Source: Watersipora subatra
Lineage: Eukaryota; Bryozoa; Gymnolaemata; Cheilostomatida; Watersiporidae
NCBI RefSeq assembly: GCF_963576615.1
Contig: NC_088711.1
Coordinates: 38,312,621 to 38,376,620 of the forward strand
Reading direction: 5' to 3'
Length of the DNA stretch: 64,000 nucleotides
The notes under the pieces were generated by a model. The model saw only the letters and a program-made list of their open reading frames with translations, did not search any database and was not told where the DNA came from. The first letter of the stretch is position 1. Every line of letters begins with the position of its first letter. The position numbers were made by a program, and so were the translations under genes. Below are positions 1 through 10,626 of the stretch, piece after piece.

Positions 1-43
1 GAAAAGCCCGCATACACCTGCACGAGTACCATTCGGCACCCCG

Positions 44-837
44 ATGGCTAAAGCACCATTTGAAGTTCTATCTGTCGACTTTCAGGGACCTCTAACAGAA
101 AGTACATGCGGAATGAAACATATACTCATGTTTACAGACCACTTCACAAAATGGACGGAGATAGTACCAACTAAAGATCAGCTAGCTACAACAGTTGCTA
201 AAGTATATGTAGAACAAATATTCTGCAGATATGGAGTTTCAAAAATTCTACTGAGTGACCGCGCTAAGAATTTTATGAGCGAAGTTATTGCAGAAATTAA
301 CAAGCTTTTGGGAGTAAAACACAGATTTACCAGCCCATACAGACCACAGACGAATGGACAAGTTGAGATCTACAACAAATCGATAGCGAACATGCTCTCA
401 CACTTCGTAAACCCAAACAATCACAAAGAATGGCCTCGATACATATCCTTCTGCCAACTCGCACATAATTCATCCAAGCACACTATTCTACAAGCCTCAC
501 CAAGCTCACTACTCATGTGCAGAGAAATGAGGTTGCCATGCGACCTGAAAAAATCATCACCTGAACCGATTGAAGCAGACGATGGCACATACAAGTCAAA
601 GCTGCACGAGAGAATGACAGCGGGTTGGGAAAAGGCTAGAGAACAGAGAAAAGGAAAGCTAGACAAAAGAGCTACAATTACCAAAAAGCCTCATCCAGTT
701 CCCTAAAAGTGGGAGACTACATTCTCTACTATGACAAAAGAGAACAATGTTACAGGAACAAGACATCAAAACTGATCAAGAGATGGAAGGATGTCTACGT
801 GATTAAGAGCAGGACAGACAATAATGCAACTATTTGA
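44..837 (+). pseudogene. Ty3/gypsy integrase catalytic core and C-terminal domain, frameshifted
   Basis: The enzyme family inserts retrotransposon cDNA into host DNA. The first frame (44-706, 220 residues) carries the DDE triad: Asp12 (VDFQGP), Asp72 (LLSDRAKNF) and Glu108 (NGQVEIYN), with the usual 35-residue gap between the last two. The start at 44 is only the first Met after the window edge; the true protein begins upstream. A stop at 704-706 ends this frame. The expected continuation (VGDYILYYDKR, then KLIKRW and VYVIKSR) reads from 706 in another frame to a stop at 835-837, typical of the gypsy integrase C-terminal module. At least one indel near 700-706 therefore broke the gene. The fold assignment is secure; the element clade is not determined. 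Confidence 0.85.
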
Positions 838-881
838 CCATTCGATCGCCCAGACCAACCAGCCATTACTGACACCTCAAC

Positions 882-1295
882 ATGCTTAAGCCACATTTTG
901 GACCACTGATTAGAGAAGAACACACAGACATCACTATAGAATTAGACTCGCCAGAAGGAACAGACAGCAAACACGACGAAACTGGTCAAGACAGAATAGA
1001 GACACAGGATGAGACCACACGCTATGAGGATCCCGAAGAATTCGGTTCAGACTCACTTGAGGATATGACGGAAGACGTGGAATTGCCAGTGAGTAAGAAA
1101 GTACGTTTCCAGCTTCCGAAAGAAATAATTAATCCTGATGGAGAAGATCAGTACGATGACCTACCTGAAACAGGAAACCACACATTAATGACAAAACTAG
1201 ATCGGGATTCAGATAAATGTGAACCTCATCTGCAATGCATGAAAGCACCAACAGAACACAACCAGACCCCATCACCTAGCTATAGTCAAGGATAG
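882..1295 (+). pseudogene. acidic tail ORF at the 3' end of the gypsy pol, hypothetical
   Basis: This 137-residue open stretch is rich in Asp, Glu, Thr and Pro. It contains the motif KKVRFQLPKE, of a type seen in the variable tails of gypsy polyproteins. It lies 45 bases after the stop that ends the integrase C-terminal frame, and in a third frame, so it is probably the continuation of the same polyprotein after a second indel rather than a separate gene. No catalytic motif, signal peptide or membrane segment is visible. A host gene is unlikely. Confidence 0.45.
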
Positions 1296-2727
1296 AAAGA
1301 AGACAGGACTCACGGACTCCGAAGAAGCCCTAAGCCAAAACAGATAGAAGACTTTGAATATTACGAATGATTACAGTTCTTACCTACACAACTGGAACAA
1401 GACTTTGGACTATAACGGATTCTTCTTCAAGAATTAACGCCCCCAGGACTAAGATTAACCGAACAAAACTAGAAAAAAAATTAACAAGATTTTATTTTCT
1501 TTTACAACAACAATAACAGATAGCAGTAACGACAACAACCACGGCCAAACCGCTGACACATAGAGCCACGACAAGCTTTGGATCTAAAACAAAACAACAA
1601 TAGACAGCATACTCAAGGTAACTACTTAAAAATTGGAAAAACCTGATTGTACACGCAGCGAACATGGGATACGGATTACCTTCTTACCGATGATGACTGA
1701 AAAACCAGGAGTGACAACTCTCTTCCCTAATACCGGGGGTGTCGAAGGAGTCATCAACTTGGTTAGAATGTCAAGACCTATGACGAGACGATAATAAGGG
1801 AAGCTGACACTGCATACAGCACGATAGAAAAATGGACAATGCAATTAAGCAACCGTCTAATTACCTGCAGTGACCGGAACCCTGGCCTCGCGATCAGTGG
1901 TACACTGGGACAGGAAATGAAAACAGGTACATCGAGTGATGTCACACGGCTAAAAACATGAAAAGAAACTGTACACCAACGCTATAAACTATCAGATCAT
2001 TTACGCACAAGTCAGATGGGAGGAGTAGAACTTACCGCGTTAGACATAGGCAAAGAGCTTCCGCCGATATGCAGAACCAAGACTATGAAGAGGAACGCAT
2101 TTTGATACTCTGCTTACACCGAGAGAAATGAGTGCACACAACTAGAATCAGCAGAATAAGACCACACTCGAACACGTGACACAGAAACAAGGTATCTCAA
2201 TGGCTACCAGTTTACCGCCAATGGCTGATGACTCCGCCTTTTTTTCAAGGCCACTAGTTGCGCAAGCCTCTGAATGACCTCCAGACTGGAATAGGCCAGG
2301 TGCACCCAATCACTCTGAAAGCAACCCTTAGCCAAGAGACATTGGATTGATTAGACTTGACAACAACATGAATGATTACAGGATATTTACACTTAGATCA
2401 AACGAACTGACACCTGGACTATCGCTATCCTGGGAATCAGCACCCTAGAACTGTTGACAACTCCCTTCTGCTCTACTATTCAAGACAAACAATCTTATGC
2501 CTGTACTTAAAAAACGCTGACGCTGATTAAATCGTACGCCTGATGCTTAAAAGACAGAGAATTACAGTGATTCTGAGCTTTATTTCAACTATACCCCATC
2601 GGCACACTCGCACCAAAGATCACGTGTTGTGAACTGGTTACAGTTCACACAAAATTGTGCACCGTGCGGACAGCGAAAATAACCCTGACGAATATAATTC
2701 AGGCATTCCATGCCACATTACCTCTCT
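1296..2727. other. non-coding remainder of the first retroelement
   Basis: No long open frame on either strand. Composition stays AC-rich on the + strand, like the integrase fragment, so it is probably the decayed 3' part of the same element (possibly env-like or untranslated). An A-rich run lies near 1470-1485. No LTR boundary could be fixed. Confidence 0.4.
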
Positions 2728-2837
2728 TCTGAAGATTCCTCACCGGGTAGTAGAGTGGGCACGGACTGCCAAGACCGGACGCTCATCCTCTGAAGATTCC
2801 TCACCGGCTAGTAGAGTGGACACGGACTGCCAAGACC
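2728..2837 (+). repeat. 49-bp tandem duplication, period 61 bp
   Basis: A segment starting TCTGAAGATTCCTCACCGG occurs at 2728-2776 and again at 2789-2837 with only a couple of differences. The period of 61 is not a multiple of three, so this is not evidence of a protein repeat. Confidence 0.8.
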
Positions 2838-4899
2838 TATAAGATGAACATTACAAAGCTACCATCAAACCAACTGACACGAAGGAGAGGTCAAGGACAC
2901 TCGCAGGCACATAACACAATTATCCATCTTGCTTACCTGGCTGGAGACGAGGCCACTCGTAGGGGCAGAGCGCCACGACCCCCCGACCCCCACGACGGTC
3001 GACATATATAGGTGATACTCTGGCTGCCCTTCTAGTTATGGAAGAAGGGTTAGCCCTTAGGCGCACTCCTGCTGTCCGAACGCCGCCCTCTGTCGAAGTA
3101 GGAGCTTCCCGCCTCTCAAACACCCCCTCCCGTTGAATTATCTCGTTGAGCCTACAAATACAGGAAAAAGAAGGTAAACACACAAATGGTAAGTACACAC
3201 TCATGGTGACTAACCTTTCAATGCTTGGTGAGCACGAGCTTAATGGATGTAGTAACCCACCTCCTTACAAATATTAAAAGCTCTGCCACTACAGCATCAA
3301 CAAGCGATTGTGTAGCCATTCTCCTAAAGAAAAGGTGTCCTTGAAATTCTGTTTAAAGATAATGACAAAGATAGGGAGAAGGCATTGTATTTATAAGCTA
3401 CGGTCACCGCTGATTGTCTTACTTATTCATTTTGGTTGATAAAAGATATGCATTTTGCCACCCTCTAACAATTCCATTTCCTTGGCAGGTACAGAGTGCC
3501 GTAATGTTTTTTTTTTGACAACCCAAGCTAAGTGGCTAACTAGCTACAATGAGTCATGCCCTTGATAGCTTAATCTTGAGATGGGAATTGGTTGAAGCCA
3601 CTGTAGGAAATGGTGGCGTGCCTCATTGCATGTAATTAAAATTGACTTTTGAATTTCTTAGGATAGACACTATTGTTAATAGACACGGCACATACCAGAA
3701 AACAAACTCACTTTAACTACTTTCACGACTTTCTTATTTTAGGATAGGACAGGTTAGTGATAAACACAAATGCTTGAACAATTTTCTTTCTTCTTGTAGG
3801 TAGCTCTGATAATGGAGAATGAAAATGCCTTATGCACAGCTCAGTCATGCATACTGTAACATATACTTTTGTGATTTTAGAATTCCAGAGGCACGCCAAT
3901 TTTTACTATCATGTTATATGAAGTTTCTATTTCAAAATTTAGCTTCCTGCCTTGACCATTAGACTAACCACTACAGCCTGCCGACTACTACCCATACATA
4001 CCAACATCCAGACATACATAAACGAGAGGACTCGTTTACTTTGCCAAGGGAGACGCGATGCAAACAACAGGACAGTAACACGCGATTCCGAAATGACAAT
4101 TGACATTTGCCTACTACTACACGACAAAATAGTAACCATATCCTTCTGCTAGTTATTCTATATATGTTTATCGCTCTGGGAAAAATAAAAATAAATTTTC
4201 TTTTTTATTATTATGGTTCTGGATTTTAACTCATGGGTTCGGATTTTATTAATAGTGCTTAACTTTCATTAATACTGGTACATGGTTTTCAGACTACTAC
4301 TACTCAACCACTATCTTTAATGTTTTTTTTTCTTCGCTATTATATATTCTCTTTTGCCCTTACGCCAGCACCAATTCGACCATAGAACGCCGACACCGAT
4401 ATGAGGACATATCGTTCTTCAACAATGGGAGAAATGTTATATTGACATTTCCCTAAAACTCGATACGGACACGGAATGGAACAGATTACTGGATTTACAT
4501 GCATTATGCTGTTGCTTGGAAATACAAAGACACTGCCAAAGAATGGATTAAGCCCAGAAGTTGTACACACAATACACACAACGGGACGTACGGATAGCAA
4601 GCCACACCAGCAACACGACCTCTGAAGGCATCCAATGTCCAATAATTTAAATGCAGCAACAAGCTAATTAAAAACTCTAAACTTAGAAGAATCAACCACC
4701 AAGAGAAGCTGAAATCCAATCTTCTGCCAGCTGACACCGGACACTGACAAAATAACCAAATATATCATCACATTAATCTGGTGAATTTCCCTGACGTACA
4801 CAACAGAAGCAACATTGTGCAACTACAACACTCGTCCCACCAGGACAACGCTCTTCCGTTGACGTACTTGAAGTCAGTGCTCCCTCAATGACCAACCAC
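2838..4899. other. no gene; possible LTR-like promoter and AT-rich insertion
   Basis: A purine-rich stretch near 2880-2896 is followed by a relatively GC-rich block with a TATATA run near 3002-3008, which could be U3/R of an LTR. From about 3220 to 3940 the sequence becomes AT-rich and unlike its flanks. From about 3940 the AC-rich style returns. Short open frames here show no recognisable domain. Confidence 0.3.
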
Positions 4900-5185
4900 A
4901 GTAATATAGAGACACAATCCCTAACACTTATACGGCTACCCTCAGGCTAACCATATGCCTATAAAAGATAACATTTATAGTAGTTCATCCTCTTTTGACT
5001 GTGACCTCTTGTAGACGTACAAGACAGAGCTTAAGGGCAGATTCAACTAGTTGTTGGCGTAAGATATACTTTATTACTTAGCTTTTATTACTCATTGTTG
5101 CTTTGCTTTATTTTAGAATTTTGCTATTTGTGTATTAAGGTTTTGGTTTATGAGAATAAAGAGTACTTCTATTGCTACACTGACA
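4900..5185 (+). promoter_or_regulatory. candidate LTR: TATA box and poly(A) signal
   Basis: A TATA-like CCTATAAAAG lies at about 4970 and an AATAAA at about 5154-5159, some 180 bases downstream, followed closely by a CTGACA end. This order (TATA, transcript start, AATAAA, end) is what an LTR looks like. No second copy is in the window, so it remains a candidate for the 3' LTR of the first element. Confidence 0.3.
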
Positions 5186-5394
5186 TCTGATAAATAGCAT
5201 ATTTAGACTTGCACTAAAGATTTGGGTCAATTCCTATAAATAGAACTCGCAACTCTTGACATCCATAATAAGGCGGCTTGCCTTCTGAGACATTAATCAT
5301 AAACACATAGTCTAGATAAAGTGAGACAGGGTAATTACTAATCACTAATGTTAGTGTGGTGTTCAAGTGAGTAAATCCCTTAAATACCACACAT

Positions 5395-5483
5395 AACAAC
5401 ACCACTCAAAGTTAACAACACACCGCTTAAAGTTAACAATACATCACGCTATGCCAACAATAAACGACTTTATGTTAACAATA
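5395..5483 (+). repeat. 21-bp minisatellite, left part
   Basis: Units beginning AACAAY start at 5395, 5414, 5435, 5456 and 5477 (19, 21, 21, 21 bp). The last unit is cut by the gypsy insertion at 5484 and resumes at 10105, after the duplicated CAATA. The joined unit is 21 bp, exactly the array period. Confidence 0.8.
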
Positions 5484-5634
5484 TGTAGTATAATCTCAAA
5501 GATACTTTAATTGAGTTTATATAATTAATCATTAGTTCGAGGTTATCTGGGGTTCGTTTCCGGTAGCCATTAAAACCAGTTATACAAAATGCATCTGCCT
5601 CATCTTAATCCTAATTCATCAGCCCAACGACACA
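5484..5634 (+). repeat. 5' LTR
   Basis: Starts TGTAGTATAATC and ends CAACGACACA. It differs from the 3' LTR at four sites, close to its start, middle and end. It is short for a gypsy LTR. No clear AATAAA is visible inside. Confidence 0.93.
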
Positions 5635-5651
5635 TGGTGGCAGCGAAATAG
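5635..5651 (+). other. primer-binding site
   Basis: TGGTGGCAGCGAAATAG follows the 5' LTR with no gap. The leading TGG pairs with a tRNA 3' CCA end, as expected for minus-strand priming. I did not assign the tRNA. Confidence 0.7.
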
Positions 5652-5659
5652 TAGTAAAT

Positions 5660-7894
5660 ATGGGTGATGAGGAGGCTGAAGCCGCTCCGAATGTTGTTAT
5701 TCCAAGGTCTATGCCAAGGATTGACCCCCCAGCTGAATTAATATTAGACAGTAACAAAGAGGCCAATTTCAGGACTTTTAAAGCTAAGTGGCGCTCTTAT
5801 TATGTCTTGTCCAGGTTGGGAGGGGAGGAACTGGAATACCAACGGGAGTTATTGTTATATACAGCTGGTACTGAAGCTAGCAAGATAATTGATAACTCAG
5901 CTAGGTATGCAGGTACAGGGGATGTGGATAAGACTTGTGACTTGGTTTTAGAGATATTGGAACAATATTGTATAGGTGAAAGGAATACAATCCATGAACG
6001 ATATAAGTTTAACACACGTACACAACTCCCTGGAGAGTCCTTTGATGCTTTCTACACTGAGTTAAGAACGTTAGCAAGTAGTTGTCTACTTAACTATTGT
6101 GCTGCGGAGGGGGCACCAGCAGAAGCTGAAAGTCCTATAGATGAAATGTTACGTGATAGGATAGTGTTAGGCCTAAGAGAAGATGAACTGCTAAAAAGGT
6201 TGATTTCTCAGGGCAACAATCTTACACTGGCAACAGCTGTACGGTTATGCAGGTCACATGAGGTTACATCTACTACAATGCGGTCTATGAGTGGAGGGTC
6301 CAGTCAGCTGGCAGTCAATGCTGTCAGAGCTAGAAAGCGCTCTGAGCAGTCAAAACCGGCTACTAAAGGGAAATCGCACTCGAGAGCTAGCAGTGGAGAG
6401 CAGAATAAACCAAGTGATAAATTTCCAAACAGTCAAGCACAAAAATGTAGTTGGTGTGGGAAAACTTCAAATCACGCTAAAGATCAGTGTCCAGCTAAGG
6501 AAGCAGAGTGCAGAAACTGTGGAAAGAAAGGACATTACTCGAGAGTATGTCGTTCTAAACGCATCAATGAGGTCAAGGAAGAAAATGATGACAACTTCCT
6601 GTTTACAGGCGAACTAGTTGTTGGAGAAGTTGAGTGTTGGCAAGCTAAAGTAGATGTCAATGGATTTCAAACTATCTTCAAACTGGATACCGGAGCTGAT
6701 GGAACGGTTGTCAGTCATGCAGAACCTTGGGTCAACCAGATGAAGTTATCTCCACCTGATACCATACTACATGGTCCTGGTGGAAAAGAGTTAGAGGTAT
6801 TGGGAGTATTTGAGGCTAAAATGTCCTATAAAGGCCTAAAACATAGCGAGAAAGCTTATGTTATTAAAAACCAAAATACCTCGCTCTTGAGTAGAAATGC
6901 TTGTGTCGCATTAAATCTGGTAACTTGTCATGTAAATGAAACTCTGAAACTCAATGACATTTGTTCAGAATTTCCCAAGTTGTTTAAGGGGTTAGGATTG
7001 CTCAAGGGATATACCTATAAGATTTCCTTAAGAGACAATATAACACCCACATGTATATATACACCACGGAAAATACCTCACCCACTTAGAGAGAAGGCTA
7101 AGCTACAGTTACAGGAGATGGTCACCTCTGGGGTGATATCACCAGTGACTGAAGGGACTGACTGGTGCAGTGGACTAGTCACCCTCCCCAAAGCTTCCGG
7201 AGCCGTACGCTTGTGTGTGGACCTGACTGGCTTAAACGCTGAAGTAAAAAGGGAGATCCATCCTATGGCGACAGTGGAGGAGAGTTTGTCTAAATTGGGG
7301 AAGAGTTCTGTGTTCAGTAAACTCGATGCCAACAGCGGGTTTTGGCAGATCAATCTTGAAGAAGAATCTAGGAGACTAACTACGTTTCTATCACCATTTG
7401 GACGTTATTGTTTTAACAGACTTCCCTTTGGAGTGTTTAGTGCTCCAGAGATCTTCCAAAGAGCTATGTCAAGACTATTAGAAGGTGTACCAGGAGTTGT
7501 TTGCCACATGGACGATATTCTGGTCCATGGCAAAGATTTACAAACACATGATGGGAGACTCAGAGAGGTGCTTAGAATTTTCCAGGACTCTGGGCTTACG
7601 CTCAATGCTCAGAAGTGCGAGTTCAGGAGATCCTCTTTGACTTTTCTAGGTCATATTATTAGTCAGGAGGGAGTGAGACCTGATCCCACTAAGGTGGCAG
7701 CTATTCAGGATTTCCCCACTCCTACCAGTAAGACAGATCTGAGACGCATTAATGGTATGTTGAATCAGATGGCAAAGTTCATTCCAAATCTTGCTATTCT
7801 CAACGCTCCTATGAGAGAGCTGCTGAAAGAGAAGAGAGAGTGGATATGGGGACCAGCACAGGAGGATGCTTTTGCCAAAGTTGAGATACTCTGA
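5660..7894 (+). CDS. Gag-protease-reverse transcriptase polyprotein of the gypsy element
   Basis: This 744-residue frame joins gag and pol without an internal frameshift. Residues 1 to about 250 are Gag-like, with an LxxY-rich capsid-type region. Two zinc knuckles span residues 263-297: CSWCGKTSNHAKDQC (CX2CX5HX4C, slightly odd) and CRNCGKKGHYSRVC (canonical CX2CX4HX4C). The aspartic protease motif DTGAD starts at residue 343. The reverse transcriptase follows, with Asp556 in KLDANSGFWQI, then LPFGVFSAPEIFQ, and the catalytic pair Asp618-Asp619 in CHMDDILVHG, where His stands in place of the more common Tyr. The ATG at 5660 lies 25 bases after the LTR and is the first in frame. The frame ends prematurely at 7892 because of an apparent 2-bp indel; the coding sense continues at 7891 in another frame. 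Confidence 0.93.
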   Translation: MGDEEAEAAPNVVIPRSMPRIDPPAELILDSNKEANFRTFKAKWRSYYVLSRLGGEELEYQRELLLYTAGTEASKIIDNSARYAGTGDVDKTCDLVLEILEQYCIGERNTIHERYKFNTRTQLPGESFDAFYTELRTLASSCLLNYCAAEGAPAEAESPIDEMLRDRIVLGLREDELLKRLISQGNNLTLATAVRLCRSHEVTSTTMRSMSGGSSQLAVNAVRARKRSEQSKPATKGKSHSRASSGEQNKPSDKFPNSQAQKCSWCGKTSNHAKDQCPAKEAECRNCGKKGHYSRVCRSKRINEVKEENDDNFLFTGELVVGEVECWQAKVDVNGFQTIFKLDTGADGTVVSHAEPWVNQMKLSPPDTILHGPGGKELEVLGVFEAKMSYKGLKHSEKAYVIKNQNTSLLSRNACVALNLVTCHVNETLKLNDICSEFPKLFKGLGLLKGYTYKISLRDNITPTCIYTPRKIPHPLREKAKLQLQEMVTSGVISPVTEGTDWCSGLVTLPKASGAVRLCVDLTGLNAEVKREIHPMATVEESLSKLGKSSVFSKLDANSGFWQINLEEESRRLTTFLSPFGRYCFNRLPFGVFSAPEIFQRAMSRLLEGVPGVVCHMDDILVHGKDLQTHDGRLREVLRIFQDSGLTLNAQKCEFRRSSLTFLGHIISQEGVRPDPTKVAAIQDFPTPTSKTDLRRINGMLNQMAKFIPNLAILNAPMRELLKEKREWIWGPAQEDAFAKVEIL

Positions 7895-9771
7895 CATCTG
7901 CTGAGACTATGGCACATTATGACTCGAAGTTAGTTACTATTGTCAGCACAGATGCTAGCAATATTGGTTTGGGAGCCACTCTGATGCAAGTTCAGCCAGA
8001 TGGAAACAGACGACCAGTGATGTATGCTTCACGATCTCTCACTGAGACGGAGAAGAACTATGCTGCTATTGAGAAAGAAGCTTTGGGGACCGTTTGGGCA
8101 TGCGAGAGGTTCGATCAGTTTGTCCGAGGGATGGCTTTCACTATAGAGACAGACCACAAGCCTCTAGTGCCATTGATGATGTCTAAGGAGTTAGACCAGG
8201 TGCCATCAAGAATCTTACGGATGAGGCTAAGAATAATGAGGTATGCGCCTAGGTTTCAATATGTGCAAGGGAAACTTCATTTCTTGGCAGATGCCTTATC
8301 CAGAGCGCCAGTAGAATCTCCAAGCACAAAGGATCACATGTTGATCGAGGCAGTTGAAGAATATGCACAGAGTGTTATTCCTTCAAATGTAGCTGTTGAC
8401 AGACTGAAAGAGGCTCAACACAAAGACGAATTATGTCTGGAAGTTATCCGATGTTGTCGAGAGAGGTGGCCAGTCTACAAGACAGATGCTTACTTAAGTG
8501 TTCAACCTTACTGGGAAGTGCAGCAGCATCTTACAGTTATTGATGATCTACTCCTCTATGATGATCGTATTGTGGTTCCCTCGAGTGAGAGGTTGAGAAT
8601 GCTTGACATTATTCACCAAGCCCACCAAGGAATAGTTAAATGCAGATTGAGAGCAAGACAGTCTGTGTGGTGGCCCAGGATTTCAACAGAAATTCAGGAG
8701 ATGGTACAGAACTGTAGAGTCTGTAAAGTCAATTCAAAACCTCCTACGGAACCTCTTCTTCCTTCATCACTCCCCGAGAGAGCTTGGCAACGTCTTGGGG
8801 CGGATTTGTTGGAGTTTCAAAAGTGTCACTATTTACTCTTAGTAGACTACTACAGCCGTTGGATTGAAGCCCGGAAACTTTGCTCATTACTTTCGAGAGA
8901 CACCATTGAGGCAATGAAGTCTATCTTCTCAGTGCATGGAATTTGTGAGATGGTCATTTCAGATAATGGCCCTCAATTTGCCTCAGAGGAGTTCCTTAAA
9001 TTTACAGAAGAATATGGATTTACTCACGTCACGAGTTCACCACGCTACCCAAAAGCTAATGGAAAGGCTGAACGAGCAGTTGGAACTGTGAAGGGACTTT
9101 GGAGATCAAACCCCAAAGACCCACATCTGAGCTTGCTTACTTATAGAGCCACACCTCTAGATAATGGCTATACCCCATCAGAGTTGCTGATGGGAAGGCA
9201 GATACAAAGAAACCTTCCTGTTCTCCAGGCTAACTTGATGCCTCACAAGACTGATAGAAGTCACATTGTGGAGAGCGAGGGGGCCAGGAGACAGGCTACA
9301 AAGCTGAATCATGATAAGCACTTCAGGGCCAAGGAGCTACCAGAACTCAAACCGGATAAAATGGTTTATATTCGGGACAGTCAGAAAGATGGTATGGTAG
9401 TGAAAAAAGTAGCACCAAGGTCCTACCAGATCCAAACAGATACTGGGATAGTCAGAAGAAACCGGAGTGCATTGGTAGACATGGAACAATCTGCAAATAA
9501 TACAAAAGAGGAGGAACTACAGACTACACCCAAACGTAGTCAGGATGTCTATTCTCCTGGCTCTACCAGAAGCGCAAAGGGCAGGGCGATACGAAAGAGC
9601 CCACAGGCCAGTCCAGGTGGACGTCGGGGGTCTGAGTCGACTGTCGCAGAGGGCAGGGCGATACGAGAGAGCCCACAGGCCAGGCACGTTGACTCAGACC
9701 ACAGGTTTAGTAGACGGCAGAGGTCGAACAGGGTACCAGGATATCTTACCCAGGATTATGAGCTTTACTAG
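7891..9771 (+). CDS. RNase H-integrase part of the gypsy polyprotein, split off by a frameshift
   Basis: Coding sense resumes at 7891 (LTSAE) and the first Met is at 7909, giving 620 residues. RNase H shows Asp15 (STDASN), a Glu in IEKEALG and Asp82 (TDHKP). The integrase zinc-binding module has His236 and His239 (HQAHQG) and Cys269 and Cys272 (CRVC). The catalytic core has Asp299 (GADLLEF), Asp352 (ISDNGPQF) and Glu388 (NGKAERAV), with 35 residues between the last two. The C-terminal module carries VYIRDSQKDG and VAPRSYQI. The tail has an in-frame 24-residue duplication. All catalytic residues are present. The single break from the upstream frame is best explained by an extra CT in a CTCT run near 7889-7892. 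No slippery heptamer is visible there, so programmed frameshifting is unlikely. Confidence 0.93.
   Translation: MTSAETMAHYDSKLVTIVSTDASNIGLGATLMQVQPDGNRRPVMYASRSLTETEKNYAAIEKEALGTVWACERFDQFVRGMAFTIETDHKPLVPLMMSKELDQVPSRILRMRLRIMRYAPRFQYVQGKLHFLADALSRAPVESPSTKDHMLIEAVEEYAQSVIPSNVAVDRLKEAQHKDELCLEVIRCCRERWPVYKTDAYLSVQPYWEVQQHLTVIDDLLLYDDRIVVPSSERLRMLDIIHQAHQGIVKCRLRARQSVWWPRISTEIQEMVQNCRVCKVNSKPPTEPLLPSSLPERAWQRLGADLLEFQKCHYLLLVDYYSRWIEARKLCSLLSRDTIEAMKSIFSVHGICEMVISDNGPQFASEEFLKFTEEYGFTHVTSSPRYPKANGKAERAVGTVKGLWRSNPKDPHLSLLTYRATPLDNGYTPSELLMGRQIQRNLPVLQANLMPHKTDRSHIVESEGARRQATKLNHDKHFRAKELPELKPDKMVYIRDSQKDGMVVKKVAPRSYQIQTDTGIVRRNRSALVDMEQSANNTKEEELQTTPKRSQDVYSPGSTRSAKGRAIRKSPQASPGGRRGSESTVAEGRAIRESPQARHVDSDHRFSRRQRSNRVPGYLTQDYELY
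9578..9683 (+). repeat. in-frame 72-bp tandem duplication in the integrase tail
   Basis: A 34-bp core containing GGGCAGGGCGATACG occurs at 9578-9611 and 9650-9683. The period of 72 bp keeps frame and duplicates the peptide GRAIRxSPQA. Confidence 0.85.
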
Positions 9772-9940
9772 TCAAGAGAGATGTTAAACACCCTAAATGG
9801 ACTCGGACAATACTAGTCATATAAACATTGCAATCGGACAATCACTTGTTAAACACTCCTTGTTTATTACCAAAGATATTTGAGTTACATATGTTTTCTT
9901 ATTTGGTTATGTATGCTTTGTTTGCAAACATCCATCTGGA

Positions 9941-9948
9941 ACGGGGGA
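9941..9948 (+). other. polypurine tract
   Basis: ACGGGGGA lies immediately upstream of the 3' LTR and would prime plus-strand synthesis. It is short, but it is exactly in place. Confidence 0.65.
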
Positions 9949-10099
9949 TGTGGTATAATCTCAAAGATACTTTAATTGAGTTTATATAATTAATCATTAG
10001 TTCGAGGTTATCGGGGGTTCGTTCCCGGTAGCCATTAAAACCAGTTATACAAAATGCATCTGCCTCATCTTAATCCTAATTCATCAGCCCAACAACACA
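9949..10099 (+). repeat. 3' LTR
   Basis: 151 bp, starting TGTGGTATAATC and ending CAACAACACA. It matches the 5' LTR at 147 of 151 positions and is followed directly by the duplicated CAATA. Confidence 0.93.
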
Positions 10100-10154
10100 C
10101 AATACACAACTCAATGATAACAATACACCACTTACCATTCATAGTTAACAATGG
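10100..10154 (+). repeat. 21-bp minisatellite, right part
   Basis: After the target duplication the AACAAY array resumes, with unit starts at 10119 and 10147 (one 28-bp unit). Confidence 0.65.
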
Positions 10155-10626
10155 AAATGATGCACGGTGTATTCTGAGTATTCTCAATAAATGATCGTTC
10201 GTTAGTTATTATTTTCTCAACCAAGTACGTACTCACAAGATGGCAACGAGAAATATTTTTGTGGGTTGTAACAAGTTAAAACAGAAAAAGACTTTTAGGA
10301 CGTGAGCGGAAAAATTTGTTACCGTATACACAGTATACCTTGGCTCCTCCAGGACATTTTGGATAGGAACTAATTTTACCGATACCTAACAGAAGCGATA
10401 ACGTTTAAAAACGAAATAGCTTCGATCGCTAAATCAGAAAAACAATTACCGCCGGCGTCACATTCGAAATGAGGGAAATGAGGGTAGAAGAGCGAGTATG
10501 AGCTAGGCCCCGTACACGTTGTTCTATGCCACGCGCTAGCTCACTCCGTATCCTTATTGTTTAACTACGAAGTCTATACTTCAAGCCGATAAGAATATTT
10601 ATGAGTCTTCAAAAGTAGTCGTAATG
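10155..10626. other. no gene; possible end of an older LTR
   Basis: AATAAA near 10188 is followed about 50 bases later by ACTCACA and then GATGGCAACGAG, which resembles an LTR 3' end and leader. The minisatellite may belong to that older LTR. Otherwise nothing is recognised. Confidence 0.25.

Larger units (their letters stand above)
1..1295 (+). mobile_element. 3' portion of a decayed Ty3/gypsy-type retrotransposon
   Basis: The window opens inside a pol gene. An integrase catalytic core is followed, after a frameshift, by an integrase C-terminal module and then, after another frame change, by an acidic tail. The 5' part (LTR, gag, protease, RT) lies outside the window. The 3' LTR was not identified with certainty; 2.9-3.2 kb or 4.9-5.2 kb are candidates. 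The AC-rich coding strand differs in composition from the AT-rich host DNA around it. Confidence 0.75.
5484..10099 (+). mobile_element. complete Ty3/gypsy LTR retrotransposon
   Basis: The element is 4,616 bp. It has 151-bp LTRs starting TG and ending CA, a primer-binding site directly after the 5' LTR, gag-pol, a purine tract directly before the 3' LTR, and a 5-bp direct repeat CAATA on both sides (5479-5483 and 10100-10104). The two LTRs differ at 4 of 151 positions, so the insertion is fairly young. Domain order is Gag, zinc knuckles, protease, RT, RNase H, integrase, which is the Ty3/gypsy order. No env is present. One frameshift near 7887 splits pol, so this copy is probably not autonomous. 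Confidence 0.95.

Noticed and set aside
7880-7915. Programmed frameshift between RT and RNase H
   Set aside because: There is no slippery heptamer or obvious pseudoknot, and the position inside pol is not a usual shift site. A 2-bp indel explains it.
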